Of a DNA stretch of 64,000 nt, positions 20,279 through 28,443 are shown piece after piece. Positions within the stretch are counted from its first letter, which is position 1. Every line of letters begins with the position of its first letter. The translations under genes were made by a program, and so were the position numbers. The stretch is from Oceanobacillus sp. CFH 90083 (GTDB lineage: Bacteria; Bacillota; Bacilli; Bacillales; Amphibacillaceae), in contig NZ_VIYG01000005.1 in the NCBI RefSeq assembly GCF_009389585.1, forward strand, positions 62,001 through 126,000, given 5' to 3'. Under the pieces are notes generated by a model that saw nothing but the letters and a program-made list of their open reading frames with translations, did no database searches and was not told the origin of the DNA.

Positions 20279-21214
20279 TTATATGTGATAATCTAAAAAT
20301 TGTTGTTCCCCGTTTATAATTTGATTTAACCTTTTTTCAATTCTAGGTAGATTTTTATTATATTCTTTTGAAGCAATTAATTTAAGTATAAGATTCATAA
20401 AAACTGACCAGTTCTGAAAGTTATTAAAGTACAAATCCGCTATTTCTCGGTCATCTACAGAGAAATAATCGTATAAGCGTCTTCTAGAATTAGCTATATT
20501 TTTAATTAAAGGATATGCATTACGTAAGAATTCTTCATTTCTATTATTTATCTGTTTTATAATATTCTTCCTTAGCTCAACTATTCCTTTTATACCAATT
20601 ATCAAATCTTTTTTTTCTACTAAATCAAATATTCTCTTTCCATTCATAACTTGAAAATTATTTAAATTAATATTTTCTAATAAATTATTGTTCATAATTT
20701 CTTCACTTTTTTCTAAATAATAGACTTCACATATCTTATGCTGTATATTTTTTTCAATGGATTTTATTGCATTTAAAAGATCATTTTTCATTATTTTACC
20801 ATTATATTGATAAAAGTAATCTTTTATTAGAAATTCATCTTCAATCTCTTGATATATTTCAATTGCATGTGAGAAATGACCGGTCTTATAACTCAAGCAA
20901 TATGGTAAATAAAATGAATCAACTTTAATTACTGGTTTTTCATCTTTATTTAATAAATCTTTAATTATTTCCATATATTCTTCTGATTTGTAGTTTCTAA
21001 AAGTAACTCTCTTAATTCCAAAATAGTCGTTCAGTAGTGTATCCGCATTCATAAAATTTGGTGATATTTCTAATTTCTCATTATCATACTTATAACAAAA
21101 TCCAGCCTGACAAAAAAATTGCTTATAATCGATCTTATAATCAATGAGTTTAGCTACCATTATAATTTCTGAGCAGTTAAAGTATCTACTATAAAACATT
21201 TTTTCTTGTTTCAT
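20279..21214 (-). CDS. BtrH-like acyltransferase (butirosin H N-terminal fold)
   Basis: This 311-residue protein resembles the BtrH N-terminal family, which has a C39-peptidase-like fold. It has an N-terminal Cys in YFNCSE, a segment KVDSFYLPYCLSYKTGHFSHAIEIY with the expected His, and an Asp in FLIKDYFYQYNG, the usual third position. In butirosin biosynthesis BtrH moves an ACP-bound acyl group onto the aminoglycoside amine. Here two ACPs, a BtrK-like decarboxylase and an LLM monooxygenase are encoded nearby, so transfer of a tethered amino-acid unit to the product is a plausible role. AAGGAG precedes the ATG. It is the last gene of the transcript that starts with the microORF. Confidence 0.6.
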   Translation of the reverse strand: MKQEKMFYSRYFNCSEIIMVAKLIDYKIDYKQFFCQAGFCYKYDNEKLEISPNFMNADTLLNDYFGIKRVTFRNYKSEEYMEIIKDLLNKDEKPVIKVDSFYLPYCLSYKTGHFSHAIEIYQEIEDEFLIKDYFYQYNGKIMKNDLLNAIKSIEKNIQHKICEVYYLEKSEEIMNNNLLENINLNNFQVMNGKRIFDLVEKKDLIIGIKGIVELRKNIIKQINNRNEEFLRNAYPLIKNIANSRRRLYDYFSVDDREIADLYFNNFQNWSVFMNLILKLIASKEYNKNLPRIEKRLNQIINGEQQFLDYHI

Positions 21215-21775
21215 CTAATTCTCCTTTACACTCGTCATTGCAAATATATGCATACAAGGATTGTCACCAAGTTCAATCTTGTTATACTTTATATTCTTTT
21301 TAAAAGTAATTTTATCACACCAAATTATGGGTTTATTTAATTTATTTTTAAAATTATTACTGATATTATTATAGGTGAATTGAGATTGGAATACTAAATT
21401 ATTTGTAAAAAAAGGTTCTTCTGTTAGATAATCATTAAAAGATAGCTTTTCTTTTTTTATGATTTCATTATGTAACAAAAATGTTATATCTTCAAAATAA
21501 TCACCGTATACAGATAATCCTAATATATATAAATAATTCGAAGAAATAACTTCATTTAATTCAATTATTTGTCCTTCTAACTCTATATTATCACCTTTTT
21601 CTGTTTCAGTTATATAAAAGGGAATTCCGTTAAAGTAAAATTCTTTGTTTAATGGAATCTTATCATTTGGAATTGAAGATCCTGACATAGTAAGCGATGC
21701 ACTTTTAAAATTATCTTCTGATGCCAAACCTTTATTATTTATTAGCTTTTTTAAATCTAAAATATTATATTCCAT
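21215..21775 (-). CDS. Jelly-roll (galactose-binding-like) protein of unknown role
   Basis: The 186-residue product is predicted to be all-beta. It carries the pattern FYFNGIPFYI, then ELEGQIIEL, then YLYILGLSVYGDY, and near the end NPCMHIFAMTSV. This succession is typical of the beta-sandwich accessory domains attached to some glycosidases (a GQ-I-L strand, an LG-A--G strand and a terminal NP-MHIFA motif). No catalytic domain is attached. It sits between the microORF and the BtrH-like gene, with AAAAGGAG upstream and one base from the next start. Binding of a sugar or cyclitol intermediate is an inference. Confidence 0.5.
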   Translation of the reverse strand: MEYNILDLKKLINNKGLASEDNFKSASLTMSGSSIPNDKIPLNKEFYFNGIPFYITETEKGDNIELEGQIIELNEVISSNYLYILGLSVYGDYFEDITFLLHNEIIKKEKLSFNDYLTEEPFFTNNLVFQSQFTYNNISNNFKNKLNKPIIWCDKITFKKNIKYNKIELGDNPCMHIFAMTSVKEN

Positions 21776-21807
21776 AAGTTTATCTCCTTTTATAGATATT
21801 GCAAGCT

Positions 21808-21832
21808 GAGGAGTCTTTAAAAAAGACTCCTC
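21808..21832 (-). promoter_or_regulatory. Hairpin after the microORF
   Basis: A near-perfect inverted repeat (GAGGAGTCTTT and AAAGACTCCTC with a three-base loop) follows the 8-codon ORF within about ten bases. On the coding (minus) strand no T-run follows it. It is therefore more likely a processing or partial attenuation structure, allowing read-through to the next two genes, than a full terminator. Confidence 0.6.
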
Positions 21833-21840
21833 ATTTTACA

Positions 21841-21867
21841 TTAAGATGTTTCTTTACCAGGGGGCAT
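21841..21867 (-). CDS. 8-codon microORF (MPPGKETS) with consensus ribosome binding site
   Basis: An ATG at 21867 follows AAGGAGGTGATTAAG, a near-perfect match to the anti-Shine-Dalgarno sequence at ideal spacing. It opens MPPGKETS and then a TAA. It is the first ORF after an extended -10 promoter and precedes a strong hairpin and two genes. That layout recalls microcin C operons, where a seven-codon gene plus hairpin precedes the modifying enzyme; no MccB-like adenylyltransferase is visible here. It may be a tiny precursor, a leader peptide controlling the downstream genes, or a translational spacer. The translation signal is clear; the function is open. Confidence 0.6.
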   Translation of the reverse strand: MPPGKETS

Positions 21868-21987
21868 CTTAATCACCTCCTTAAAACTCTATTTTTAACT
21901 TTTTCCGTGTCTTACAAATCAACTAGACTATCATCATTAGCATTAAACTAAAAAGATAGAAAACATTATAAATAATCTAAAAATAAT

Positions 21988-22016
21988 TATAACACAAAAT
22001 ATACATTCTATAAAAC
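21988..22016 (-). promoter_or_regulatory. Extended -10 SigA-type promoter of the microORF operon
   Basis: On the minus strand TTTATA (22016-22011) and TATAAT (21993-21988) are separated by 17 bases, and TG precedes the -10 by one base. This would start a transcript near 21980 with a leader of about 110 bases before the microORF. A SigA promoter is inferred from sequence only. Confidence 0.6.
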
Positions 22017-22029
22017 AATCAATTGTACT

Positions 22030-22340
22030 GATTATGATAGGGTACATTATATAAAAAAAGTGGGATAATCAAGGATAAGAAGATTCCCTACTGTCATGAG
22101 TCACTATATTGATATTGGATAGAATTTTCAAAGGATTGCTTTTCCTCATTAGGATATTTCGTTCTATTTCTTTATCGCACCTTGAACTTCCCTTGCAGAA
22201 AAAAGTTATACTACATAGAGTATAGTAAATTTTTATTTAGCTTACTCTACATAATAAGAAATATGCATGCAGTTTTCATGCATTGTTTAAAAAGACCAAT
22301 CATTTTATTCCTCTTACAATTACAATACAAAACAAGTAAT
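22030..22340. other. Intergenic region between the SDR gene and the microORF promoter
   Basis: No gene was found. A short inverted repeat (ATGCATG and CATGCAT, about 22262-22282) lies roughly 60 bases after the SDR stop without a T-run. The rest is AT-rich and could hold regulatory sites for the microORF operon. Confidence 0.4.
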
Positions 22341-23078
22341 TCACCAATTTAATTGCTTGCAGTCCCGAAAAAACCCCCCTGTAGGTCCATTGTCATCAAG
22401 TGTGGCAGCCCACACAATACCATAGGCTCCTTCCGTAACAGTACGTATCGCCTTAGAGGAACCCATGTCCGTTTTAACCCATCCAGGGCATACTGCGTTT
22501 ACTTTTATATTCGATTGCTTACCTTCAACTGCAAAAATTCTAGTTAAAGCATTTAAAGAAGCTTTTGATATTCGATAAAAAGGCCCAGTTCTTGCATCAC
22601 GCCGAATATCGTTTGAAGAAGTTAATGATGATAATCTCCCCATTCCGCTCGATACATTTACAATTCTTCCATATTCTAAAACTTGCATACATTTAAAAAT
22701 CTCTTTTGTTAGTCGCAAAGTTCCATATAAATTGACTTCCATTGTCTCTTTTAGAATATCTAATTCCATTTCTAAAATACTCGAAAATGCCCCATTATTT
22801 TCATTGTCCAGAAAAACTCCTGCATTATTGACAAGTACATCAATACGACCAAATTTATTCATAATAAAGTATACTAGTTGTTCTACACTTGAATCATCTC
22901 TAATATCAAGAGTAGCAGGCACAATATTATTGTGTAACCTGGAGGCTTCATGTTTTGCAACTTCTAAATCTCTTGCTGTAAGTATAACCTTATAACCTAA
23001 ATATGCTAACTGAACACAAACTTCTTTTCCTATTCCTCTATTTCCTCCAGAAACAACTGCCACACGAATATTTAACAC
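22341..23078 (-). CDS. Short-chain dehydrogenase/reductase
   Basis: The product of about 242-245 residues has the classical SDR marks: a cofactor motif SGGNRGIG at the very N-terminus, NNAG near residue 85, and the catalytic YRISK with a preceding Ser-rich strand (NVSSGMG). It oxidises an alcohol or reduces a ketone with NAD(P). It is the last gene after decarboxylase and ACP, so it probably acts on the tethered or released intermediate. The start is ambiguous. GTG at 23078 lies within the ribosome binding region, while AAGGAAGGTG is best spaced to an ATT at 23069, which would give the usual N-terminus RVAVVSGGNRGIG. Confidence 0.88.
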   Translation of the reverse strand: MLNIRVAVVSGGNRGIGKEVCVQLAYLGYKVILTARDLEVAKHEASRLHNNIVPATLDIRDDSSVEQLVYFIMNKFGRIDVLVNNAGVFLDNENNGAFSSILEMELDILKETMEVNLYGTLRLTKEIFKCMQVLEYGRIVNVSSGMGRLSSLTSSNDIRRDARTGPFYRISKASLNALTRIFAVEGKQSNIKVNAVCPGWVKTDMGSSKAIRTVTEGAYGIVWAATLDDNGPTGGFFRDCKQLNW

Positions 23079-23091
23079 CTTCCTTTATTTT

Positions 23092-23325
23092 TTAGTTTTC
23101 ATTTGAATTACTTTGTATAACATTCCACAAATTATGTGTTGATGAAAAGGTTTCCTCTGTTAGAAACTCATCAGGTATAGTAATATCATAATAATCCTCT
23201 AACTCCAGCAATAACTCGATTGAAGACATTGAATCCAATCCTAATTCTTTTAGATTCACACCTGAATGTAAGCTAGCATCATCATCTAAATAATTATTTA
23301 GAATTTCTATAAATTCTGTTTCCAT
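23092..23325 (-). CDS. Acyl (peptidyl) carrier protein 1
   Basis: The 77-residue stand-alone carrier protein has the phosphopantetheine attachment site LGLDSMSSIELL (Ser in DSM) and the usual four-helix, acidic composition (ITIPDEFLTEE). GGGAGG precedes the ATG. It is four bases from the stop of the BtrK-like decarboxylase gene, the same partnership as BtrI/BtrK in butirosin synthesis. The cargo is probably an amino acid or its decarboxylation product. Confidence 0.92.
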   Translation of the reverse strand: METEFIEILNNYLDDDASLHSGVNLKELGLDSMSSIELLLELEDYYDITIPDEFLTEETFSSTHNLWNVIQSNSNEN

Positions 23326-23328
23326 TAT

Positions 23329-24519
23329 CTATACCTCCCATTGTGTTACACAAATTTTATTATTTTTTATTATAATTTCTTTCGGAATATCACGTCCTAA
23401 AAATCCCAATAAACTAGCTGTTAAACCATACGCACCGACATTGGGTATATAAAACCTATCTCCTCTGGTAAACCTAGGAACAGCAATCTTTCTATCGATA
23501 TAATCTAAAGGTGTACATAATGGCCCTACTAAACTTACTTCAATTTTTTCTCCTTTCTTTTTTACTAGAGGTATAATATCAATATTTTTAAAAGGAAGTC
23601 GCTTTAAACCTGACATCCCACCTAAGTTATTAATTCCAAAGTCGACTATACAAAAATATTTTCCTTTACTCTTCTTAAAATTCAAAACTGTACCAATTAA
23701 TACTCCAGAAGTTGCTGCTAAATATCGTCCACTTTCAAAGGCTATAGAAGTGTTTTTTGGGAATTTGTCATCTATATAAGCTTGTAATGGCAACCTTATA
23801 TCTTGATAATTACTTAACTTATCTTCAGTCGCATAAGGTGCAGAGAATCCTCCACCTAAATTTACAAATTTTAATTTTATTCCTATTTTTTTTTGAATTC
23901 TTTTAACAGAATCAATAGCAGACTTAAAATTTTCCAATACTGCATTACTACTTCCAAAATTCGAACCGTTATAAATATGGATACCCTCAATTAACAAATA
24001 ATCACTTTTAAATTTTTGAAGTATATCTTCTTTTAATTCTTCCTCTTCTATGCCAAATTGAGATGAGACACCAGTCATATTAATACTGGCTTTTATTGAT
24101 TGTTCTTTTGGGTTTATTCTAAGGGTTATTCTTAGGTGAATTTCCTCTCTTATCGAAATTGCATACATTATGTCTAATTCAAACATAGACTCAATTGAAA
24201 AATGAATCACCCCATTATTAACCGCAAATAATATTTCATCATAAGTCTTTCCAGGTCCAGTATATAAACATTTTTCAGCATTTATTCCAGCCTTTAAAGC
24301 TATATTTAATTCTTTCTTAGATGAAACTTCTGCATAACAACCCAATTTCACTAACTCCCGAGTGATTTCTATATTAGGATTTGCCTTCAAAGAATAGTAG
24401 ATAATACTATTTGATGGCAGGGATTGTTTTAGTAGGGTGTATGCATTTTCTAATTTATTAAGATCATAAACATATAACGGACTCCCATACTTATTTATTA
24501 ACTCATTATAATGATACAT
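23329..24519 (-). CDS. PLP-dependent decarboxylase, fold type III (BtrK/DapDC-like)
   Basis: This 396-residue enzyme is related to diaminopimelate/ornithine decarboxylases. The PLP lysine lies in YYSLKANPN near residue 47. A phosphate-binding glycine-rich strand (FVNLGGGF) and the C-terminal catalytic Cys in GPLCTPLDYID follow, then the GAYGLTASLLGFLGRD segment near the end, typical of members that act on carrier-bound amino acids. BtrK decarboxylates glutamyl-ACP. With an ACP gene four bases away, the substrate here is probably also an aminoacyl-ACP; the identity of the amino acid cannot be read from the sequence. Confidence 0.85.
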   Translation of the reverse strand: MYHYNELINKYGSPLYVYDLNKLENAYTLLKQSLPSNSIIYYSLKANPNIEITRELVKLGCYAEVSSKKELNIALKAGINAEKCLYTGPGKTYDEILFAVNNGVIHFSIESMFELDIMYAISIREEIHLRITLRINPKEQSIKASINMTGVSSQFGIEEEELKEDILQKFKSDYLLIEGIHIYNGSNFGSSNAVLENFKSAIDSVKRIQKKIGIKLKFVNLGGGFSAPYATEDKLSNYQDIRLPLQAYIDDKFPKNTSIAFESGRYLAATSGVLIGTVLNFKKSKGKYFCIVDFGINNLGGMSGLKRLPFKNIDIIPLVKKKGEKIEVSLVGPLCTPLDYIDRKIAVPRFTRGDRFYIPNVGAYGLTASLLGFLGRDIPKEIIIKNNKICVTQWEV

Positions 24520-24550
24520 TATTTCACCCTTGAAATAGTAATTTAGTTTA

Positions 24551-25705
24551 TTAAATTTGCTTGCAATATTTTTTTAATTCATAAATCGAGTTTTCTAGAT
24601 ACCTAGGGTCACCTTGAATTATCCATCTTGGAAGCTTCATTAAGTTCCTCATTAATTTTGTTTTATTTTCTATAAGAACAAAATCTTCTACCGTTCTTTG
24701 ATCAAGCCAACCCCTTCCATAATCTTCATCTACTGGTTCTCTAAGATTATCATTCAATATTCTCACTACTTGTGTATCTTCAATAGGGCTAATTCTTATT
24801 TTTCCACTTCCTATTTGTAGCCTTGGGAAAAACAATCCTTTTACCAATGATTTTGACCGTATAGTTGTTCCTGTAATATCACAGGCTTCTTTAGGTGTAA
24901 TTTCTAATTTGTCATCATTACCCCAATTTAGTTTAGCATTTTCATTATCTTCAACTTGTTGATTCCACAATCCTTTCACTTGTGGACGATGAAAAGTATA
25001 ATTTCTTAACTTGTTAATATCCATTGTTGCATTTACTGTCCCCAAACCTAATCGTAAACACATCGGCCACCCATAAATAGAAATTCCATCTTTACTTTGT
25101 AATGTAATAGCTCTATCGTTAGTTATAAAGTCAGCACCTAAATATTTTACTAAATACCACATTAAAGTTGATTTTCCTGCGCCACCATCTCCAGTTATTA
25201 AAAATGCATCTTGACCGTTATTAAATGCCACTGCTGCTGAATGAACAAAACAACCTCCTTGATTTTCTAATTGTCTTAATGAAACTTCTCTAATTATTCT
25301 TAATGGAGCTCTTATCGAAGCAATTGTTTTATCTGCCCCTATAATTACAAAAGTCTTATTCTTAACGACTATCACAAAAGGCTCTAGGTTTTTATATGAG
25401 GCATAGAAAACAAAACCATTGGTTTTTGCCTTAAGATATGTTACATCTGTTCTAGCTGTGATCTCAACTCCATTCTTCTCACAAAATTCACGTATTTCTC
25501 TTTCAATATCTGGACTAATAGCAAATTTTACATAAAATCTATTCATTGGCAATTTGGAATCACAAACCTCCAAAGGAGAAACATATTCATCAATCTCCTT
25601 TATTACTTCCTCGCTATCTGACTGTACCTCAAAATTAAACCCTGCAAAATATATTATTTTTGAATATTCGTATTTTAATAACTTTAATTTATTTATTGAA
25701 ACCAT
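24551..25705 (-). CDS. HPr-kinase-like P-loop protein 1
   Basis: The roughly 384-residue product has a P-loop GDGGAGKST near the centre, then LGADFITNDRAI with the acidic residue expected in the HPrK fold, and a GWPMCLRLG segment. The N-terminal 150 residues are unassigned. HPrK-like proteins outside sugar regulation include kinases in natural-product clusters, such as those that phosphorylate lasso peptides. Target candidates here are a cyclitol, a sugar or a serine-bearing peptide. The ATG at 25705 follows GAGGAGG. A paralogue with the same motif order lies at 28444. Confidence 0.7.
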   Translation of the reverse strand: MVSINKLKLLKYEYSKIIYFAGFNFEVQSDSEEVIKEIDEYVSPLEVCDSKLPMNRFYVKFAISPDIEREIREFCEKNGVEITARTDVTYLKAKTNGFVFYASYKNLEPFVIVVKNKTFVIIGADKTIASIRAPLRIIREVSLRQLENQGGCFVHSAAVAFNNGQDAFLITGDGGAGKSTLMWYLVKYLGADFITNDRAITLQSKDGISIYGWPMCLRLGLGTVNATMDINKLRNYTFHRPQVKGLWNQQVEDNENAKLNWGNDDKLEITPKEACDITGTTIRSKSLVKGLFFPRLQIGSGKIRISPIEDTQVVRILNDNLREPVDEDYGRGWLDQRTVEDFVLIENKTKLMRNLMKLPRWIIQGDPRYLENSIYELKKYCKQI

Positions 25706-25993
25706 ATAATGCCTCCTCAAGTACATTTTGAAAAAAGGTTTTACATAGCAAAATAATCTTGTCTTTTTTGTTCTTTACTTTAATAAATTAGATCAACAAA
25801 TTCAGGGTCGAATGCTCAAACCATATTGAACTATAGATATTCACTGAAATGCTTTTATAAACCCCGTTTTCATTTCTCATCAATATTCACTAAATATTTT
25901 TAATTAATAGTAAAGTTTAATCGTTATTAGATAGTAATTATTTAAAGAGCTTATTGCCTTCATTTTATTAATTCCCATTATAAAATTACCTTT

Positions 25994-26971
25994 TTATTTA
26001 ATGAATGGTAATATATTTTCTCCAATTCTTTCTATCTCCCTATCCCTTGCAATGCCAGTAAATATAAAATAATCTGCTCCAATCTCTCTTAATTTTATAA
26101 TTGTGTTAATCACTTCCTGATAACTCCCTACAATTGAAACAGGAACTGATTTGCTTACCTGCGCTAATCCTGACCATAAATTATCTCCAATAATAAAGTT
26201 ATCGTATTCTAGCAGCTTTTTATGCGCCAATACTCCTTCGGAATCAGTATTGTTTAAATATAACTGTTTAATTTTCTTTTGAAATAGACTAAAATTGTCA
26301 TTTAACCTTTGTGCAACATTCCAAGCTTCTTCTGTTGTATCACGAGCAATTACATCGATTAATAATCCACATTTAACCTTATTTGCGGTGGATTCCAAAA
26401 CTTTTGAATACCTTTCTGTTAACCAATCAATGCTATTTGCATAAACAAGATAATAATTTGAATAACTACAAGCAATATCTAAGGCCTGTTCAGAACTTCC
26501 TGCTACACATATATTAAAATTACCATTTAGCTTGGGTTTTAGTTGATAGTTTTCAATGTTAAAATGATCACCAGAAAAACTAAATTTGTAATCCTCTTTA
26601 ATTTCATTAATTATTTGGACATACTCTGAAGTTCTATTATAACGAGTAACATGACTATCATCCTTATGCAACTCAGTTTTTGTGCGTCCTGAAACAATAT
26701 TTAAATCTACTCTTGGACCAATAATTTGCATTAAAGAACTTAAAGATTTAGCCGTATTTAACGGAAGGGTTGAATTGGTATTCTGAGCTATAAGAAACCG
26801 TATTTTAGAAGTAAGAGAACCTAAATGACTAGCCATAATCCAAGGATCAAAAGAATTATCTTTACTCCCTATCAAAACACTATTGAAACCATATTTTTCT
26901 GCTTGAATTACCTCTTCTTCGTTTTTTTCAATTAAATTTCGATCAGTTGATAATCCCCAACAAAAATTCAT
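25994..26971 (-). CDS. LLM-class flavin monooxygenase (SsuD/BtrO-like)
   Basis: The 325-residue product is a TIM-barrel luciferase-like monooxygenase. It begins MNFCWGLSTD and includes LIAQNTNSTLPLNTAKSL, the SsuD-like VDLNIVSGRTKTEL, a YNRTSEYVQII segment and the terminal barrel strand. In butirosin synthesis BtrO, an LLM enzyme, hydroxylates the ACP-bound chain with flavin supplied by BtrV. No flavin reductase gene is visible here, so FMNH2 would have to come from elsewhere. A decarboxylase and an ACP follow in the same direction. Confidence 0.85.
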   Translation of the reverse strand: MNFCWGLSTDRNLIEKNEEEVIQAEKYGFNSVLIGSKDNSFDPWIMASHLGSLTSKIRFLIAQNTNSTLPLNTAKSLSSLMQIIGPRVDLNIVSGRTKTELHKDDSHVTRYNRTSEYVQIINEIKEDYKFSFSGDHFNIENYQLKPKLNGNFNICVAGSSEQALDIACSYSNYYLVYANSIDWLTERYSKVLESTANKVKCGLLIDVIARDTTEEAWNVAQRLNDNFSLFQKKIKQLYLNNTDSEGVLAHKKLLEYDNFIIGDNLWSGLAQVSKSVPVSIVGSYQEVINTIIKLREIGADYFIFTGIARDREIERIGENILPFIK

Positions 26972-27231
26972 AGAAGTGTCATTCCTTTCATTACACTCAA
27001 AGCAAAAAACGCTTCAAAAGTTAATTATACCGACAAAGGGTTGTTATTGTTATAATGTAATTGAGACTAGGAGATATACTTCAATGCACAAGGAATTATA
27101 TATTGCATTGCCACGTTTCTCATATACAAAAACAATTTCTAACCTGAAACATGTAAGGCGATTTTCATACAAATGAACCCATTGATTATACGAAAAGAGT
27201 CCACATTTATTTTATCCACATTTTACATAGT

Positions 27232-28377
27232 TTATTTTAAAGTCTCTCTAAATTCCTCTAATTTTGATTTTTGTTTTTTCAATTCGTTAGTATTATTTTT
27301 GAATAATCGTTCTATAAATGATTTATTCCATTTTTGAGAAGTTCCATAATCTAAAGAACCGTATTCATTTAAAAAATCAGTATTTTGAATATCTAAAAAA
27401 CTTCTAACCTCATTTAAAAAATTATCACCATATATATAATCAGTAAAATATAGTGAAAAATAAAGAGCTTTACTAGCACGTAATTCTTTAGCTCTTATAG
27501 AAATTTTTTCCCAATTTATTTTTCCGGTTTTATTTAAATACAAAATATACTCCCTTAAATCACAAAATTTTATTAAATTTAAATCTGCTTCTAATAACAC
27601 AAATTGTACATTTGTAGCTTCTTTATAAAGATGTATCGCCAAATGAATTAAAAAATCATTAGATTCTAATAACTTAGTTTGAGTATTATAAATTAAACCA
27701 AGTTCTGAATTATCAATTAATGAATTAGTTGCTTTATAGTTTTTTTCCAAGTCTATATCATATGAAAAATCTACTCTAACAACTTTTAAAAAATCTTCTC
27801 CAGTCAATTTTAAATGTAAATGTAAATTACCTGTGTTTATTCGCCAATATAACTCTTCTTCGCGAGAAATATTTTCTATTGAGTCTGTAGACCAATTATA
27901 CTTACCAATTGAGTATCCTATCTTTTTTAATACGTTAGAGACTAAAGTTCTGTCATTTGGGGAAATTAAGAAGTCTAAATCATTCATTTTACGTAAACCA
28001 AAATCCTTGTATACGCAAGGAACTAATACGATTCCTTTTAGAGGTATTGCATTGATATTATTCTTTCGAAAAGCTTCTAAAATTAATTGTAATTCTTTAA
28101 AGGCAACTTCATTTTTCTTTTTGTTACCTAAATAATAAAAGTTCAATAGTTGTTTATCAGATGATTTAATTGAATTATCTGTATCCAGCTTAATTAAATG
28201 TGGTGTGATCAATTGAAGAACCTTATTTTTACTTGCAATTTCAACTAAGTAATTAAAATCAATAGTTTCTTTTAAAATTTCCTTAATTTGATTTGATTCT
28301 TTAGTTATATTTGTTCTCGAAGCTAAAATTAACAATTTTTCCTCTAAAGATAATCTTTCCATATTTAATATAGCCAT
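27232..28377 (-). CDS. Nucleotidyltransferase-fold protein (NTP_transf_5-like) 1
   Basis: The roughly 381-residue product contains NAIPLKGIVLV, then YKDFGLRKMNDLDFLISPND. That is the LKG plus R--(N/D)D-D-L pattern of the uncharacterised nucleotidyltransferase family PF14907, with the paired Asp residues for metal binding. Members often occur beside HPrK-like kinases in biosynthetic clusters of Firmicutes. Here one such kinase gene lies directly upstream. The ATG at 28377 has AAGGAG at 8 bases. The acceptor is unknown. Confidence 0.72.
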   Translation of the reverse strand: MAILNMERLSLEEKLLILASRTNITKESNQIKEILKETIDFNYLVEIASKNKVLQLITPHLIKLDTDNSIKSSDKQLLNFYYLGNKKKNEVAFKELQLILEAFRKNNINAIPLKGIVLVPCVYKDFGLRKMNDLDFLISPNDRTLVSNVLKKIGYSIGKYNWSTDSIENISREEELYWRINTGNLHLHLKLTGEDFLKVVRVDFSYDIDLEKNYKATNSLIDNSELGLIYNTQTKLLESNDFLIHLAIHLYKEATNVQFVLLEADLNLIKFCDLREYILYLNKTGKINWEKISIRAKELRASKALYFSLYFTDYIYGDNFLNEVRSFLDIQNTDFLNEYGSLDYGTSQKWNKSFIERLFKNNTNELKKQKSKLEEFRETLK

Positions 28378-28443
28378 GAGCATTACTCCTTTTATAATTT
28401 AATCAAAGAATTATACTAAAAAAATATATATTAAATTTATTTT

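Noticed and set aside
21841-21867. Microcin C-type cluster
   Set aside because: The tiny gene and hairpin fit, but there is no MccB-like ThiF/E1 adenylyltransferase and the peptide lacks the C-terminal Asn.
26976-27176. 66-codon plus-strand frame upstream of the LLM gene
   Set aside because: It starts within the opposite promoter region, has no ribosome binding site and no recognisable composition; probably chance.
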